DNA of 64,000 nucleotides. Source: Bradyrhizobium sp. CB2312. Lineage in GTDB: Bacteria; Pseudomonadota; Alphaproteobacteria; Rhizobiales; Xanthobacteraceae. The stretch lies in contig NZ_CP121668.1 in NCBI RefSeq assembly GCF_029714425.1, positions 6,283,501-6,347,500 of the forward strand, given 5' to 3'. Each line of letters opens with the position of its first letter. Within the stretch, counting starts at the first letter, position 1. The notes under the pieces are model-generated. The model had not been told where the DNA came from. It ran no database searches and worked only from the letters and a program-made list of their open reading frames with translations. Positions 1 to 8,156 of this stretch are shown here, piece by piece. A program made the translations under genes and the position numbers.

Positions 1-1109
1 GGCCGGCTCGACATCTGCGCGGTGGCGTCGACCGGATTGCGGGCCGACGCAAAGGGCACCAGCTCCAGAATCTGGCGTTGCGTCTCCTCGCCGAGCTCCG
101 GCAACGTCAGTCCGACCGACTGGGCGGCGTCCGCAAGCAGTACGCCGAAGCCGCCCGACGCCGTGAGGATCGCGATGTCCGGCCCCTTCGGCAGCCGGTC
201 CGGCAGCAGGATCGACGCGGCATGGCCGAGATCGATCAGCTCATCGATGCTGCGCACCCGCACCGCGCCGCAACGGGCAAACAGCGCGTCGAACACAGCA
301 TCAGATCCCGCCATCGCGCCGGTGTGCGAGGCCGCGGCGGCCTGGCCTGCCGACGACGTCCCGATCTTCATGGCGATGACGGGTTTGCCGGCATCACGCG
401 CCTCCTCCAGTGCGGAGATCAGGCGGCCGGCGTCGCGGCACGCTTCGAGACAGCACAGGATCACCTTGGTGGCGGGGTCACGTGCCATCCAGGCAATGCC
501 ATCGGCAATGTCGATGTCGCACTCGTTGCCGGTGGTGATGAAGCGGCTGACGCCGACGCCGCGCTCGCTGGCAAGGCGCATGGTGTAGCTGCCGAGATTG
601 CCGCTCTGCGACACGATGCCGAGCGAACCCGCAGCCGGCATGCCGTGCTCGAGCACGATCGAGAAGGTCGCGATGCTCCTCTCGGCGACGCTGACCGCGC
701 CAAGGCAATTCGGCCCAAGCAGGCGCATGCCGCTGCCCCGCGCGGCGACGCGCAGCCGGTCCTGCATGGCGCGCCCCTGCTCGCCGAGCTCGGCAAAGCC
801 CGAGGAGAAGACGACGACGCTGCGGACGCCGCGGGCGACGCACTGCTCGACGGCTTCGCCCGCGCGTTCCGCATCGACCGCGACGATGGCGAGGTCGGGC
901 GCTTCCGGCAGGTCGGCGACGGAGCCGTAGGCTTGCAGTCCCTGCACCGTCGCAGCCTTGGGATTGACCGGATAGATCCGGCCCGCATAGCCGTGGCGGC
1001 GCAACAGATCGACCGGCCGCCCGCCGATCTTCGTCGCCTCCTGCGAAGCGCCGATGATCGCGATCGAGCGCGGCGACATCAGCGCGTCGAGACCCTGTCC
1101 CGGCCGCAT
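1..1109 (-). CDS. Acetate--CoA ligase (ADP-forming)-like protein, 3' end cut by window edge
   Basis: This protein belongs to the family that interconverts acyl-CoA + ADP + Pi and acid + ATP + CoA. The visible 369 codons begin at an ATG one base after the upstream hydratase stop. They start with a CoA-binding Rossmann fold (SIAIIGASQEATKIGG, then YPVNPK) and continue into the succinyl-CoA-ligase-like flavodoxin domains (LLGPNCLG, GIVSQSGNLGSY). The motif ASHTGAMAGSDA contains the histidine expected to be phosphorylated. The ATP-grasp half lies outside the window or in another gene. It forms an operon with the enoyl-CoA hydratase and is probably controlled by the TetR palindromes upstream, which suggests activation of an acid entering a beta-oxidation-like route. 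The family call is firm and the substrate unknown. Confidence 0.85.
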   Translation of the reverse strand, partial: MRPGQGLDALMSPRSIAIIGASQEATKIGGRPVDLLRRHGYAGRIYPVNPKAATVQGLQAYGSVADLPEAPDLAIVAVDAERAGEAVEQCVARGVRSVVVFSSGFAELGEQGRAMQDRLRVAARGSGMRLLGPNCLGAVSVAERSIATFSIVLEHGMPAAGSLGIVSQSGNLGSYTMRLASERGVGVSRFITTGNECDIDIADGIAWMARDPATKVILCCLEACRDAGRLISALEEARDAGKPVIAMKIGTSSAGQAAAASHTGAMAGSDAVFDALFARCGAVRVRSIDELIDLGHAASILLPDRLPKGPDIAILTASGGFGVLLADAAQSVGLTLPELGEETQRQILELVPFASARNPVDATAQMSSR

Positions 1110-1110
1110 C

Positions 1111-1881
1111 TCAGCGCCCCTTGAACACCGGCGCGCGCTTCTCGAGGAACGCCATGCGCGCCTCCTTGGCGTCCTCGGTCTTGGACAGGGCCATGGTGAT
1201 GTTCTGCTCGAAGCGATAGGCATCGCGCGGCGGCATCAGCTCGACCATGTTCGCCGCGTTCTTGGCGTATTCCATCGCGATCGGGCTCTTCGAGGCGATC
1301 TCGCGTGCAAGCTTCATCGCCTCCGGAATCAGGTTTTCCTTGGTCGTGCAGGCCTCGATGATGCCAAGGCGGTAGAGCTCGGCAGCCGGCACGCGATAGC
1401 CGGTGAAGAACATCCGGCGCATCAGCGAGCGACCGAATATCGTGTTCAGCATCGCGGCACCGCCGGCGAGACCGACATTGATCTCGGGCATGCCGAAGAC
1501 GGCCTCCTCGCAGGCGTAGAAGATGTCGCAGGAGGCCATCAGGCCGACACCCGCGCCGAGCGCAACGCCGTTGATCGCCGCGATGACGGGCTTGGCACAT
1601 TCACGGATGCAATTGCCGGTCTCGCGCGTGATCCGGTTGTGACTGTGAAACGCGCCGATCTTCGCCGGATCCGGGCGATCCTTCAGATCCGCGCCGCTGC
1701 AGAACACCTTGCCGGCGCCGGTCAGGATCGCGACCCTGACGTCCTGGCGCTCGGAAATCTCGTCGAACACCGCCACGATGCGGTCGCGCATGGCGCGATC
1801 GAGCGCGTTCACCGGAGGACGGTTCAGCGTCACCAGCGCGATGTTGTCGGACACTTCTAGGGTGACGATATCTCCTGACAT
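1111..1881 (-). CDS. Enoyl-CoA hydratase/isomerase family protein
   Basis: This is a 256-residue crotonase-fold protein that hydrates or isomerises an enoyl-CoA thioester in the cytoplasm. The N-terminus DNIALVTLNRPPVNAL and the oxyanion-hole segments GAGKVFCSGADL and INGVALGAGVGLMASCD are typical, as is the length. I placed the start at the ATG preceded by GGAGGA; an ATG 29 codons upstream gives an arginine-rich extension that does not look like this fold. The gene is followed after one base by the CoA ligase-like gene, so the two are co-transcribed. A 16-base TetR-type palindrome lies about 50 bases upstream. The acyl substrate cannot be deduced. Confidence 0.9.
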   Translation of the reverse strand: MSGDIVTLEVSDNIALVTLNRPPVNALDRAMRDRIVAVFDEISERQDVRVAILTGAGKVFCSGADLKDRPDPAKIGAFHSHNRITRETGNCIRECAKPVIAAINGVALGAGVGLMASCDIFYACEEAVFGMPEINVGLAGGAAMLNTIFGRSLMRRMFFTGYRVPAAELYRLGIIEACTTKENLIPEAMKLAREIASKSPIAMEYAKNAANMVELMPPRDAYRFEQNITMALSKTEDAKEARMAFLEKRAPVFKGR

Positions 1882-1930
1882 GGGCTTCCTCCTGGCTTCT
1901 GTTCGTCTTGCTTGGGTCGCATCGCGATGC

Positions 1931-1946
1931 CTGACCGATCGGTCAG
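1931..1946. promoter_or_regulatory. TetR-type operator, copy 1
   Basis: CTGACCGATCGGTCAG is a perfect 16-base palindrome 50 bases upstream of the enoyl-CoA hydratase start. The GACCGATCGGTC core recurs at 2009-2020 and 3801-3812, beside the other genes of this module. I infer it is the binding site of the TetR protein encoded at 3068-3742. Confidence 0.75.
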
Positions 1947-2008
1947 CTTTTCGTGCTGATAACACCAACCGCAGTTGCTTGCAATATCCTCTCGCGTCCC
2001 TATTGACC

Positions 2009-2020
2009 GACCGATCGGTC
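2009..2020. promoter_or_regulatory. TetR-type operator, copy 2
   Basis: The palindromic core GACCGATCGGTC lies 47 bases upstream of the GTG start of the periplasmic binding protein. It shares the extended left flank CCGACC with copy 3. With copy 1 it brackets the divergent promoter region between the hydratase and the binding protein. Confidence 0.75.
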
Positions 2021-2067
2021 AGCCGCTAGCTTCACAGCAAGCAAGAACGACCTTGAGGAGGATTTCC

Positions 2068-3045
2068 GTGCCCAGGATCAGCCGACGCCAGGCGACAGCT
2101 CTGATCGCCGGCGCCCTCGCCGCGCCGCTCGGCGCGCCCGCAATCGTCAGGGCGCGTGCGTCGCAAATTTTCATCATCGTGCCCTATGCGCCCGGCGGTT
2201 CGATCGACAGCCTGATGCGCTCGATCGCAAAGGCGATGGCGGAAAACCTGGACCAGCCGGTTCTGGTCGACAACAAGCCCGGCGCCAACGGCATCGTCGG
2301 ATCGCAATATGTGGCGCGCGCGCCGAAGGACGGATCCGTCCTGCTCGCCGGCGGCACGGGACCGATTTCGCTGAACGTCCTGCTACGCAAGAACCTGCCC
2401 TACAAGCTCGAGGACTTCGCCTCCGTCGCCATGCTCTGCAACGGACCGCTGTCGCTGACCGTGAATGCGCGCACGCCAGCCACCGACGTCAAGAGCTTCG
2501 TCGCCTACGCCAAGGGCCGCGACAAGCCGCTGTTCTACGCGACGCTAGGCCCGGGCAGCGTCACGCATCTGTTCGGGATCATGATGGGCAAGTCGATGGG
2601 ATTTTCCGTCACCGAGGTTGCCTATCGCAACAATCCGGCCTCCATCATGGAGACGCTGTCGGGAGAGTGCGATCTCAATTTCGCAACGCCCGCCGCCGTC
2701 ATCGAGCACGCTCGGGCCGGTCAGCTTCGCATCCTCGCGGTGTCCTCGGAAAAGCGCATGGCGAGCTTTCCCGAGATACCGACGCTGGCCGAATCCGGCC
2801 ATCCCGACCTCACGGCCTCGTTCTGGACCGCGCTGCACGCGCCCGCCGGCACGCCGCGCGACGTCATCGCGCGGTTGAACGCGGCCGCGAACGCCGCAAT
2901 GCAGAAGCCGGAGATCGCAAAGCAGCTCGATACCGACGGCCTGATGGTCGACACCGGCGCGCCGGAACGGCTCGACGCCCAACTGACCAAGGATGCCGCG
3001 CTCTGGGGACCGGTGATCAAGGCGCAGAACATCGTTCTGGAATGA
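2068..3045 (+). CDS. Tripartite tricarboxylate transporter (TctC/Bug family) substrate-binding protein
   Basis: This 325-residue periplasmic binding protein would capture a carboxylate for a TctAB-type secondary carrier. The mature part has the family hallmarks IIVPYAPGGSIDSLMR, VLVDNKPGANGIVGSQYVA and FPEIPTLAESG. The N-terminus SRRQATALIAGALAAPLG resembles a Tat signal. I chose the GTG start because GAGGAGG sits just before it; the reading frame runs further upstream without a good ribosome site. No tctA or tctB gene is nearby, so this is an orphan binding protein that must use membrane partners encoded elsewhere. Its gene is divergent from the hydratase and shares the TetR palindromes. Confidence 0.88.
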   Translation: MPRISRRQATALIAGALAAPLGAPAIVRARASQIFIIVPYAPGGSIDSLMRSIAKAMAENLDQPVLVDNKPGANGIVGSQYVARAPKDGSVLLAGGTGPISLNVLLRKNLPYKLEDFASVAMLCNGPLSLTVNARTPATDVKSFVAYAKGRDKPLFYATLGPGSVTHLFGIMMGKSMGFSVTEVAYRNNPASIMETLSGECDLNFATPAAVIEHARAGQLRILAVSSEKRMASFPEIPTLAESGHPDLTASFWTALHAPAGTPRDVIARLNAAANAAMQKPEIAKQLDTDGLMVDTGAPERLDAQLTKDAALWGPVIKAQNIVLE

Positions 3046-3067
3046 GGCGCGGGCAGCCGCCCGCCGA

Positions 3068-3742
3068 TCAGCGCGATTTGCGCCGGCCAGCCTTGGGCGG
3101 CTCCGCCGTCGGAAGTTCGACAAGCTCGCCACTGCGCAGGCCGTTGAAGATCATGTCGAAGAAGGCGTCGGCGATCTGCTCGGGGGTCGCGGACTTGTTG
3201 GGATTGTACCAGCGATGCATCCAGTTGAGCGAGGACAGGATCAGCCGGCCGGTCATGGGAACATCGACCTTGCGAATCTCGCCGGCATCGATGGCTTCCT
3301 GGATCAGGCCGCGCAGAAAATTCTCGAAGCGGTCGCGGCGCGTCAGCCGTTCCTTGTGCCGCTGGCGATCGGGATCGTTCCAGAAGGCGGTCGTCGAGGC
3401 GATCCAGGCCCAGCGGTAGCGGCGGAAATATTCCGCCGTGGCGACCATGAAAGCGCGGATTTTTTGCGACGGCGGCCCGTCGGGAATCCGGTCCCGCACG
3501 AACAGATAGAGCTCGAGCGTCGAGCCGACCGCGACGCGCGCGTAGATCTCGTCCTTGTTGGAGAAGTGATGATAGAGCAGCGACTTGGAGATGCCGCAGG
3601 CAAGCGCGATGTCGCGCATCGAGGTTCCCTCGAATCCCTTGCTGGCGAACAGCCGTCCGGCCTCGGCGAGGATCTGCAGCACGCGGTCCGACGCCTCGGC
3701 CTGGTTCGCAACGCCATCCTTCATCGTTGACAGTTCAGTCAT
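3068..3742 (-). CDS. TetR/AcrR family transcriptional regulator
   Basis: This is a 224-residue one-component repressor. Residues 39-61 form the helix-turn-helix (GTSMRDIALACGISKSLLYHHF), preceded by the usual first helix. The C-terminal domain (YFRRYRWAWIASTTAFW, then RLILSSLNWMHRWYNP) resembles the KstR2-like ligand domain found in regulators of acyl-CoA catabolism. That fits its CoA-ligase and hydratase neighbours and suggests an acyl-CoA inducer. The gene converges on the binding-protein gene and lies back to back with the SMP-30 gene, with a GACCGATCGGTC palindrome between them, so autoregulation is likely. Family assignment is secure and ligand unknown. Confidence 0.92.
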   Translation of the reverse strand: MTELSTMKDGVANQAEASDRVLQILAEAGRLFASKGFEGTSMRDIALACGISKSLLYHHFSNKDEIYARVAVGSTLELYLFVRDRIPDGPPSQKIRAFMVATAEYFRRYRWAWIASTTAFWNDPDRQRHKERLTRRDRFENFLRGLIQEAIDAGEIRKVDVPMTGRLILSSLNWMHRWYNPNKSATPEQIADAFFDMIFNGLRSGELVELPTAEPPKAGRRKSR

Positions 3743-3800
3743 GAACTCCGCAATCCATTCGTCAGCCAGCGAGTCTTTAGAATGAAACTAGGTTTTCACC

Positions 3801-3812
3801 GACCGATCGGTC
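3801..3812. promoter_or_regulatory. TetR-type operator, copy 3
   Basis: GACCGATCGGTC with flank CCGACC lies in the divergent region between the TetR gene and the SMP-30 gene. It has the same core as the copies at 1931-1946 and 2009-2020, so the regulator probably controls itself and the lactonase. Confidence 0.75.
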
Positions 3813-3846
3813 AAGCCCGGCGATTCCCGTGCGAGGAACCATGAGC

Positions 3847-4758
3847 ATGGCACGGATCACGCGCGTCGGCACGACCAGGAACCAGCTCGGCGAGAGCCCG
3901 GTGTGGGACGAGCGCAGGCAGCGCCTGTTCTGGATCGACTCCCGCGCCGGACTGATCCACACGCTCGATCCCGTCACAGGTGCGGCCGACGAACTCAGCG
4001 TGCCCGCGCCAATCGGCTCATTGGCATTGCGAGGCGACGGTCGTGCGGTGCTGGCGCTGCGCCATGGATTTGCGCACCTTGATTTCGGCACGCGCGCGCT
4101 GACCGAAGGTCCCTCGATCGGGCTCGACCACACCAAGGTGCGGCTGAACGACGGCAAGGCCGATCCTCATGGACGCTTCCTGGCAGGCACGATGCATAGC
4201 GAGCGCGCCCCGGACGAGGCGCCGCTGGGCGGTCTCTATCGCCTGGACGCATCAGGCGCGCTGCAGCTGCTGGACACCGATCTCGCCGTCAGCAACGGAC
4301 CGTGCTTCAGCCCGGACGGCCGGACCTTCTACCTCGCCGACAGCGCCAGGCGGATCATCTGGGCCTATGACTACAGTCGGGACGACCCGCTCGCGAACAA
4401 GCGCGTCTTCGTCGACACCGAGGCGCAAGGGTCGGGCTGCGACGGTGCAACCGTCGATGCGGAAGGCTGCCTCTGGTCGGTGCTGGTGCGCATCGGCAAG
4501 ATCGCGCGGTTCGCACCTGACGGAACGATGGTGCGGACGATCGACATGCCGGTCCGTCATCCGACCAGCGTGGCCTTCGGCGGAGCCGAGCTCGACATTC
4601 TCTACGTGACGTCGATCTCGCGCAGCCACGCGCTCGGTGACGATCACCCCGATGCCGGCGGGCTGTTCGCGGTCGAAGGCCTCGGCGTCCGCGGCCTGCC
4701 GGCGCACAGGTTTGGTCCGTACGGAACCGACGCTTCCGCTACTGCGCCGATCTCTTGA
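3847..4758 (+). CDS. SMP-30/gluconolactonase/LRE family protein
   Basis: This is a six-bladed beta-propeller of about 303 residues, of the family that hydrolyses sugar lactones or related esters with a bound divalent metal. Characteristic segments are LGESPVWDERRQRLFWIDS near the N-terminus, KVRLNDGKADPHGRFLAGTM in the middle, and LAVSNGPCFSPDGRTFYLADS. The second supplies the Asn/Asp metal ligands. Start candidates are GTG 3829, ATG 3841 and ATG 3847; GAGGAA is best spaced for 3847. A TetR operator lies 35 bases upstream. The 3' end overlaps the convergent LysR gene by 20 bases. The lactone is unknown. Confidence 0.88.
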   Translation: MARITRVGTTRNQLGESPVWDERRQRLFWIDSRAGLIHTLDPVTGAADELSVPAPIGSLALRGDGRAVLALRHGFAHLDFGTRALTEGPSIGLDHTKVRLNDGKADPHGRFLAGTMHSERAPDEAPLGGLYRLDASGALQLLDTDLAVSNGPCFSPDGRTFYLADSARRIIWAYDYSRDDPLANKRVFVDTEAQGSGCDGATVDAEGCLWSVLVRIGKIARFAPDGTMVRTIDMPVRHPTSVAFGGAELDILYVTSISRSHALGDDHPDAGGLFAVEGLGVRGLPAHRFGPYGTDASATAPIS

Positions 4759-5677
4759 TCTGCTTCGGCACGTTCTCCACCATGTAGTCCACGAACACCC
4801 TGATCTTCTCCGGCAGATAGCTGCTCTGGAGAAACGTCGCATAAATCCCTTCGTCGAAGGTGGAATTCGTCACCCGGAAGCCGGGCAACAGACGGACCAG
4901 GCGCCTGCTCTTCAATTCCTCCGCCACCGTGTAGTCATCGAGCAGCGCGATACCGTGCCCGGTGACGGCGAGATCGCACAGCACCACGCCGTTGTTGCTG
5001 CTGAGCGACGACGGCACGACGATCTCGCGCAAATTGTTCCTGCGCATGAACTTCCACACCACATCATCCGGGCCCATCCAATAGGTCAGGCAATGATGGC
5101 GAGTGATGTCCTCCGGTTCGCGCAACTTCGGCATCCGGCCGACATAGTCCGGTGAGGCCACGAGGATCCGCTCGCTTCGCAGCAGCCTTCGCTGCATGAG
5201 GCCCGGGTCTTTCGCCGCCTGGATCTGGAAGTCGACGTCGAATTCATCTTCGCGAAGCTGAGGACGCCGCTCGGACAGACGCAGCTCCACCTTCAGCTCC
5301 GGATAGAGCTTTTGAAATCCCGGGATCAGGGGCGAGAGCACCTTGATGCCGAACAGCGTCCGCGAGTGCACGCGCAGCGTTCCGCGCGGCGCGGTCTGGA
5401 GCGAGAGCGCCGCAGCCTCGGCATCCTCGATGCCGTGCAGCACCTGCTCGGTGCGCTGGAAGAAAATCTTGCCGGCATCGGTCAAGCCGAGATGGCGCGT
5501 GCTCCGGTTCAAAAGCTGCACGCCGAGCTGTGCCTCGAGCTCGCCGATGTAGCGCGACACCGACGCCGGCGAGAGCCCGACGCGGCGCCCGGCCGCGGAA
5601 AAGCTGCCTTCGCGGACGGCGCTGACGAACAATTCCATGGCCTGGAGGCGATTCATCGATCTTTTCAGATTTTGCAA
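4739..5677 (-). CDS. LysR family transcriptional regulator
   Basis: This is a 312-residue LysR-type regulator. The winged helix is at residues 8-65 (MNRLQAMELFVSAVREGSFS, SPASVSRYIGELEAQLG, LLNRSTRHLGLTDAG), followed by a two-lobed effector domain. The start could also be the internal ATG at 5656 (MNRLQAMEL), which begins where most homologues do. The gene is divergent from the flavin monooxygenase gene at 5802, so it probably controls that pair. Its stop codon lies inside the end of the convergent SMP-30 gene. The effector is unknown. Confidence 0.92.
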   Translation of the reverse strand: MQNLKRSMNRLQAMELFVSAVREGSFSAAGRRVGLSPASVSRYIGELEAQLGVQLLNRSTRHLGLTDAGKIFFQRTEQVLHGIEDAEAAALSLQTAPRGTLRVHSRTLFGIKVLSPLIPGFQKLYPELKVELRLSERRPQLREDEFDVDFQIQAAKDPGLMQRRLLRSERILVASPDYVGRMPKLREPEDITRHHCLTYWMGPDDVVWKFMRRNNLREIVVPSSLSSNNGVVLCDLAVTGHGIALLDDYTVAEELKSRRLVRLLPGFRVTNSTFDEGIYATFLQSSYLPEKIRVFVDYMVENVPKQIKRSAQ

Positions 5678-5801
5678 AGGACATGCTCAGATTACGCCAA
5701 TTGTTCGAAAAAGCTCAAGGCCATAGACTCATGAGAACGCGTCGCAAGAGCGACCGCGGCGGATCGCAAACGCGACCGCGATAGGGTGGAGGAAGCAACC
5801 G

Positions 5802-6884
5802 ATGGAATTCGGCGTATTCATTCTGGCGCAGCAGCGCGGCTATCATCAGACCTCGCAGCAGGTGATCAACAACGCCGTCGAGCAGACCGTCGCCGCCGAG
5901 CAGGCCGGCTTCGACACGGCCTGGTATGCCGAGCACCATTTCAACAATTACAGCCTGTGTCCTTCGCCGCTGATGATGGTCGCGCATTGCGCCGGCCTGA
6001 CCAAGCGGATCCGGCTCGGATCGGCCGTCTGCGTGCTGCCGCTGTACAACCCGGCGCGACTGCTTGGCGAGATCGGCTTTACCGACATTGTCTCGAACGG
6101 GCGCCTCGATCTCGGCATCGGCTCGGGCTACCAGAAGTTCGAGTTCGACCGCTTTGGCGTCGACCTTGACCAGTCGCACGCGCTGTTCGCCGAATTCTAC
6201 GGTGTGCTCCACGCCGGCATGCGAGAGCGCATCTTCTCCTATTCCGGCGAGCATCTGAAGATGCCGCCGACTGCGATCGCGGTGCGCACGGTGCAGAAAC
6301 CGATGCCGCCGATCTGGGTCACGTCCGGCCACGGCGAGACGCTCGGCCGCGCCATTCGCGACAATCATAACCTGTTCGTAACCGCGCTCTTGAACGGCCT
6401 CGACGCGATCAAGGCCCTGCGCGAACGCCTCGAGGGGATCGCAGCCAAGGAAGGTCGGTCCATCGACGATACGCATTTCGGCTTCCTGCGCTGTGCCTAT
6501 GCCAGCGACAATGACAGCGAGATCCAGTCGTATCTCGATAACGCCCGCTTCCAGCGCCGGCTGTCCGAAAGCCTGAAGTTCCGGCGCGCCCAGAGCGATG
6601 ACGGCTACCTGATCAAGGAAGAAGCCGGGCCGAACGACATGAGCCTGGAGACGATGCGGAGCAATCTGCCCGTCGGCAGCGTCAACCAGGTGATCGACCG
6701 CATGCTGGAGGAAATCAGCATCCTCAAGCCGACCCACATCGCGCTGCAGACTCAGCTCGGCGATTTCGATCAGCGCACGATGCTGCGCCAGATCGAACTG
6801 TGGGGCAGCAGGATCATCCCCGCGATCCGGAAAGAACTGAAATCCGGCCGCGGCAAGGTCGCAAGCGAAGCGGTCTCGGCTTAG
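5802..6884 (+). CDS. LLM class flavin-dependent oxidoreductase
   Basis: This 360-residue protein has the bacterial luciferase-like TIM barrel and should use reduced flavin and O2 to oxygenate a small organic substrate. Supporting segments are MEFGVFILAQQRGYH, the AWYAEHHFNNYS signature and RLDLGIGSGYQKFEFDRFG. The ribosome site GGAGGAAG precedes the ATG by seven bases. A flavin reductase gene begins 35 bases after its stop, making a classic two-component monooxygenase. Divergent transcription from a LysR gene suggests substrate-induced control. The substrate cannot be read from the sequence. Confidence 0.9.
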   Translation: MEFGVFILAQQRGYHQTSQQVINNAVEQTVAAEQAGFDTAWYAEHHFNNYSLCPSPLMMVAHCAGLTKRIRLGSAVCVLPLYNPARLLGEIGFTDIVSNGRLDLGIGSGYQKFEFDRFGVDLDQSHALFAEFYGVLHAGMRERIFSYSGEHLKMPPTAIAVRTVQKPMPPIWVTSGHGETLGRAIRDNHNLFVTALLNGLDAIKALRERLEGIAAKEGRSIDDTHFGFLRCAYASDNDSEIQSYLDNARFQRRLSESLKFRRAQSDDGYLIKEEAGPNDMSLETMRSNLPVGSVNQVIDRMLEEISILKPTHIALQTQLGDFDQRTMLRQIELWGSRIIPAIRKELKSGRGKVASEAVSA

Positions 6885-6919
6885 CCCACCCGGCGAGGAG
6901 CGAGGTTCCGAGGTACGTC

Positions 6920-7435
6920 ATGGGATGCCAGATGTCTCAACTGACCGATTTCCGCTCAGTCGATGCCGCGGCGTTTCGGCTAGCCATGCGCAATCTCGCA
7001 AGCGGCATCGCGATCGTAGCAACGGGATCGGAGAGCGCACGGCGTGGATTGACGGTCAGCTCCGTCACCTCGCTGTGCATGGATCCGCCCTGTCTCCTCG
7101 TCGGAGTCAATTCGAGCTCCGAAACGCATGCCGCTATCCTCGCCAACGGCCGCTTTGGAGTCAGCCTGCTCGGCCGGGGACAGGAGGATCTGGCACTTCG
7201 TTTCGCTGGCGGAGCGAAGGGCATGGACCGCTTCGCGACGGCACCATGGCAGCAAGGCGTCCTCGATGTGCCGATGCTCGAACCCGCGCTCGGCGGATTG
7301 GAGTGCGTACTGCATCATCACCAAATGGTCGGTACACACGGTCTCTTCATCGGCAGAATCGTGGCCACCCGCGGCGGCAACGGTGATCCTCTGGTCAACT
7401 TCCAGGGAGCGCTGCGCGCGCTGCCTCAGGCCTAG
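6920..7435 (+). CDS. Flavin reductase family protein
   Basis: This is a 171-residue FMN-binding split-barrel protein of the HpaC/RutF type that supplies reduced flavin to a monooxygenase using NAD(P)H. The segments AFRLAMRNLASGIAIVAT, GLTVSSVTSLCMDPPCLLVGVN and NGRFGVSLLGRGQEDLALRF match the family, and the length is normal. The ATG at 6920 has a weak GAGG; MSQL at 6932 is an alternative. It lies 35 bases downstream of the LLM monooxygenase and is almost certainly its partner. Confidence 0.9.
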   Translation: MGCQMSQLTDFRSVDAAAFRLAMRNLASGIAIVATGSESARRGLTVSSVTSLCMDPPCLLVGVNSSSETHAAILANGRFGVSLLGRGQEDLALRFAGGAKGMDRFATAPWQQGVLDVPMLEPALGGLECVLHHHQMVGTHGLFIGRIVATRGGNGDPLVNFQGALRALPQA

Positions 7436-7502
7436 GTGAGGCTTTAGCGCCTAAACTGACATCATCACCACACCGGCCGGATGCGTACGAGGGAGCGGCA
7501 CT

Positions 7503-7991
7503 ATGATCATCGAATGCCTGGACGGCGACACTGTCAGGCTGACTGAGCCGTTTGACTTCTGCAGGTTCAAGCTGATCCTGCATGCCGAGGCGCGACCCGA
7601 AACGCAGCGCTGGAACGGGATCACACTTCTTGACGATCGCGATGCGCTCGTCTCGATCGATCTGGTCCCTACCCTGCCGGGCCGTCCTGACGATGCGAAC
7701 TGGGATCAACGCTACGCAGAGATGGTGACCAAAGCCCGGGAGCATGGCTGGATCGACACCGAGCGACACGCGATCCGGGCTCACGTTAAACGAATACCTT
7801 GGCCGCCACGGCCGGCGCTTGTGCGCGTTCTCGGACCGACCAACGCGATCGCCTTGGTTCGTACTCCCCAACCCGTTCAGTACTCAAACGCCGGCATCGC
7901 ACCAAAGAACGACGGCCCAACTTGCCGACGACAGATTTCTCTTGATCCACCGGTGGACACGTCGTGCACACGCCGCCTTCTAACTGATTGA
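7503..7991 (+). CDS. Hypothetical protein, C-terminal part doubtful
   Basis: I do not recognise this 162-residue reading frame. A plausible ribosome site (GAGGGAGCGG) precedes the ATG, and the first ~95 residues (ECLDGDTVRLTEPFDFC, then WNGITLLDDRDALVSIDLVP) look like a folded acidic small protein. After about residue 96 the composition changes to a proline-, arginine- and threonine-rich tail without obvious structure, as if a frame change or lost stop had extended the gene. No signal peptide or membrane segment is visible. It may be real only in its first half. Confidence 0.45.
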   Translation: MIIECLDGDTVRLTEPFDFCRFKLILHAEARPETQRWNGITLLDDRDALVSIDLVPTLPGRPDDANWDQRYAEMVTKAREHGWIDTERHAIRAHVKRIPWPPRPALVRVLGPTNAIALVRTPQPVQYSNAGIAPKNDGPTCRRQISLDPPVDTSCTRRLLTD

Positions 7992-8101
7992 AACGCTTGA
8001 ACGCTTGCTCCAATCACGGATGCGCCGGCGAACGCAGGCTGCGCCAGCAATAGCGTCGCTGCGGCCATCGCGATCATGCCGAGAGCGAAAGTCCCGAACA
8101 T
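7877..8101 (-). CDS. Possible small secreted protein
   Basis: This 74-residue frame starts with a convincing signal peptide (MFGTFALGMIAMAAATLLL, AQPAFA cleavage region), and a GAGGTG ribosome site precedes the ATG by a few bases. The remainder is short, basic and has no recognised motif. It overlaps the doubtful tail of the plus-strand hypothetical gene, so at most one of the two overlapping segments is likely real; the signal peptide favours this one. No function can be assigned. Confidence 0.4.
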   Translation of the reverse strand: MFGTFALGMIAMAAATLLLAQPAFAGASVIGASVQAFQSVRRRRVHDVSTGGSREICRRQVGPSFFGAMPAFEY

Positions 8102-8156
8102 CTGCACCTCAGGCGTATCGCTTTGTCGTTCATTGTCGATTCTGCGTTCCCGTCCA

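Noticed and set aside
22..1124. Long plus-strand open frames opposite the left-edge CoA ligase gene
   Set aside because: Arginine- and alanine-rich translations without domain motifs. The minus strand gives a coherent CoA ligase with ordered motifs, so these are opposite-strand readings of a GC-rich gene.
7443..7455. TTTAG-CGC-CTAAA as a terminator after the flavin reductase
   Set aside because: The stem has only five base pairs and no U tract, so it is too weak to call.
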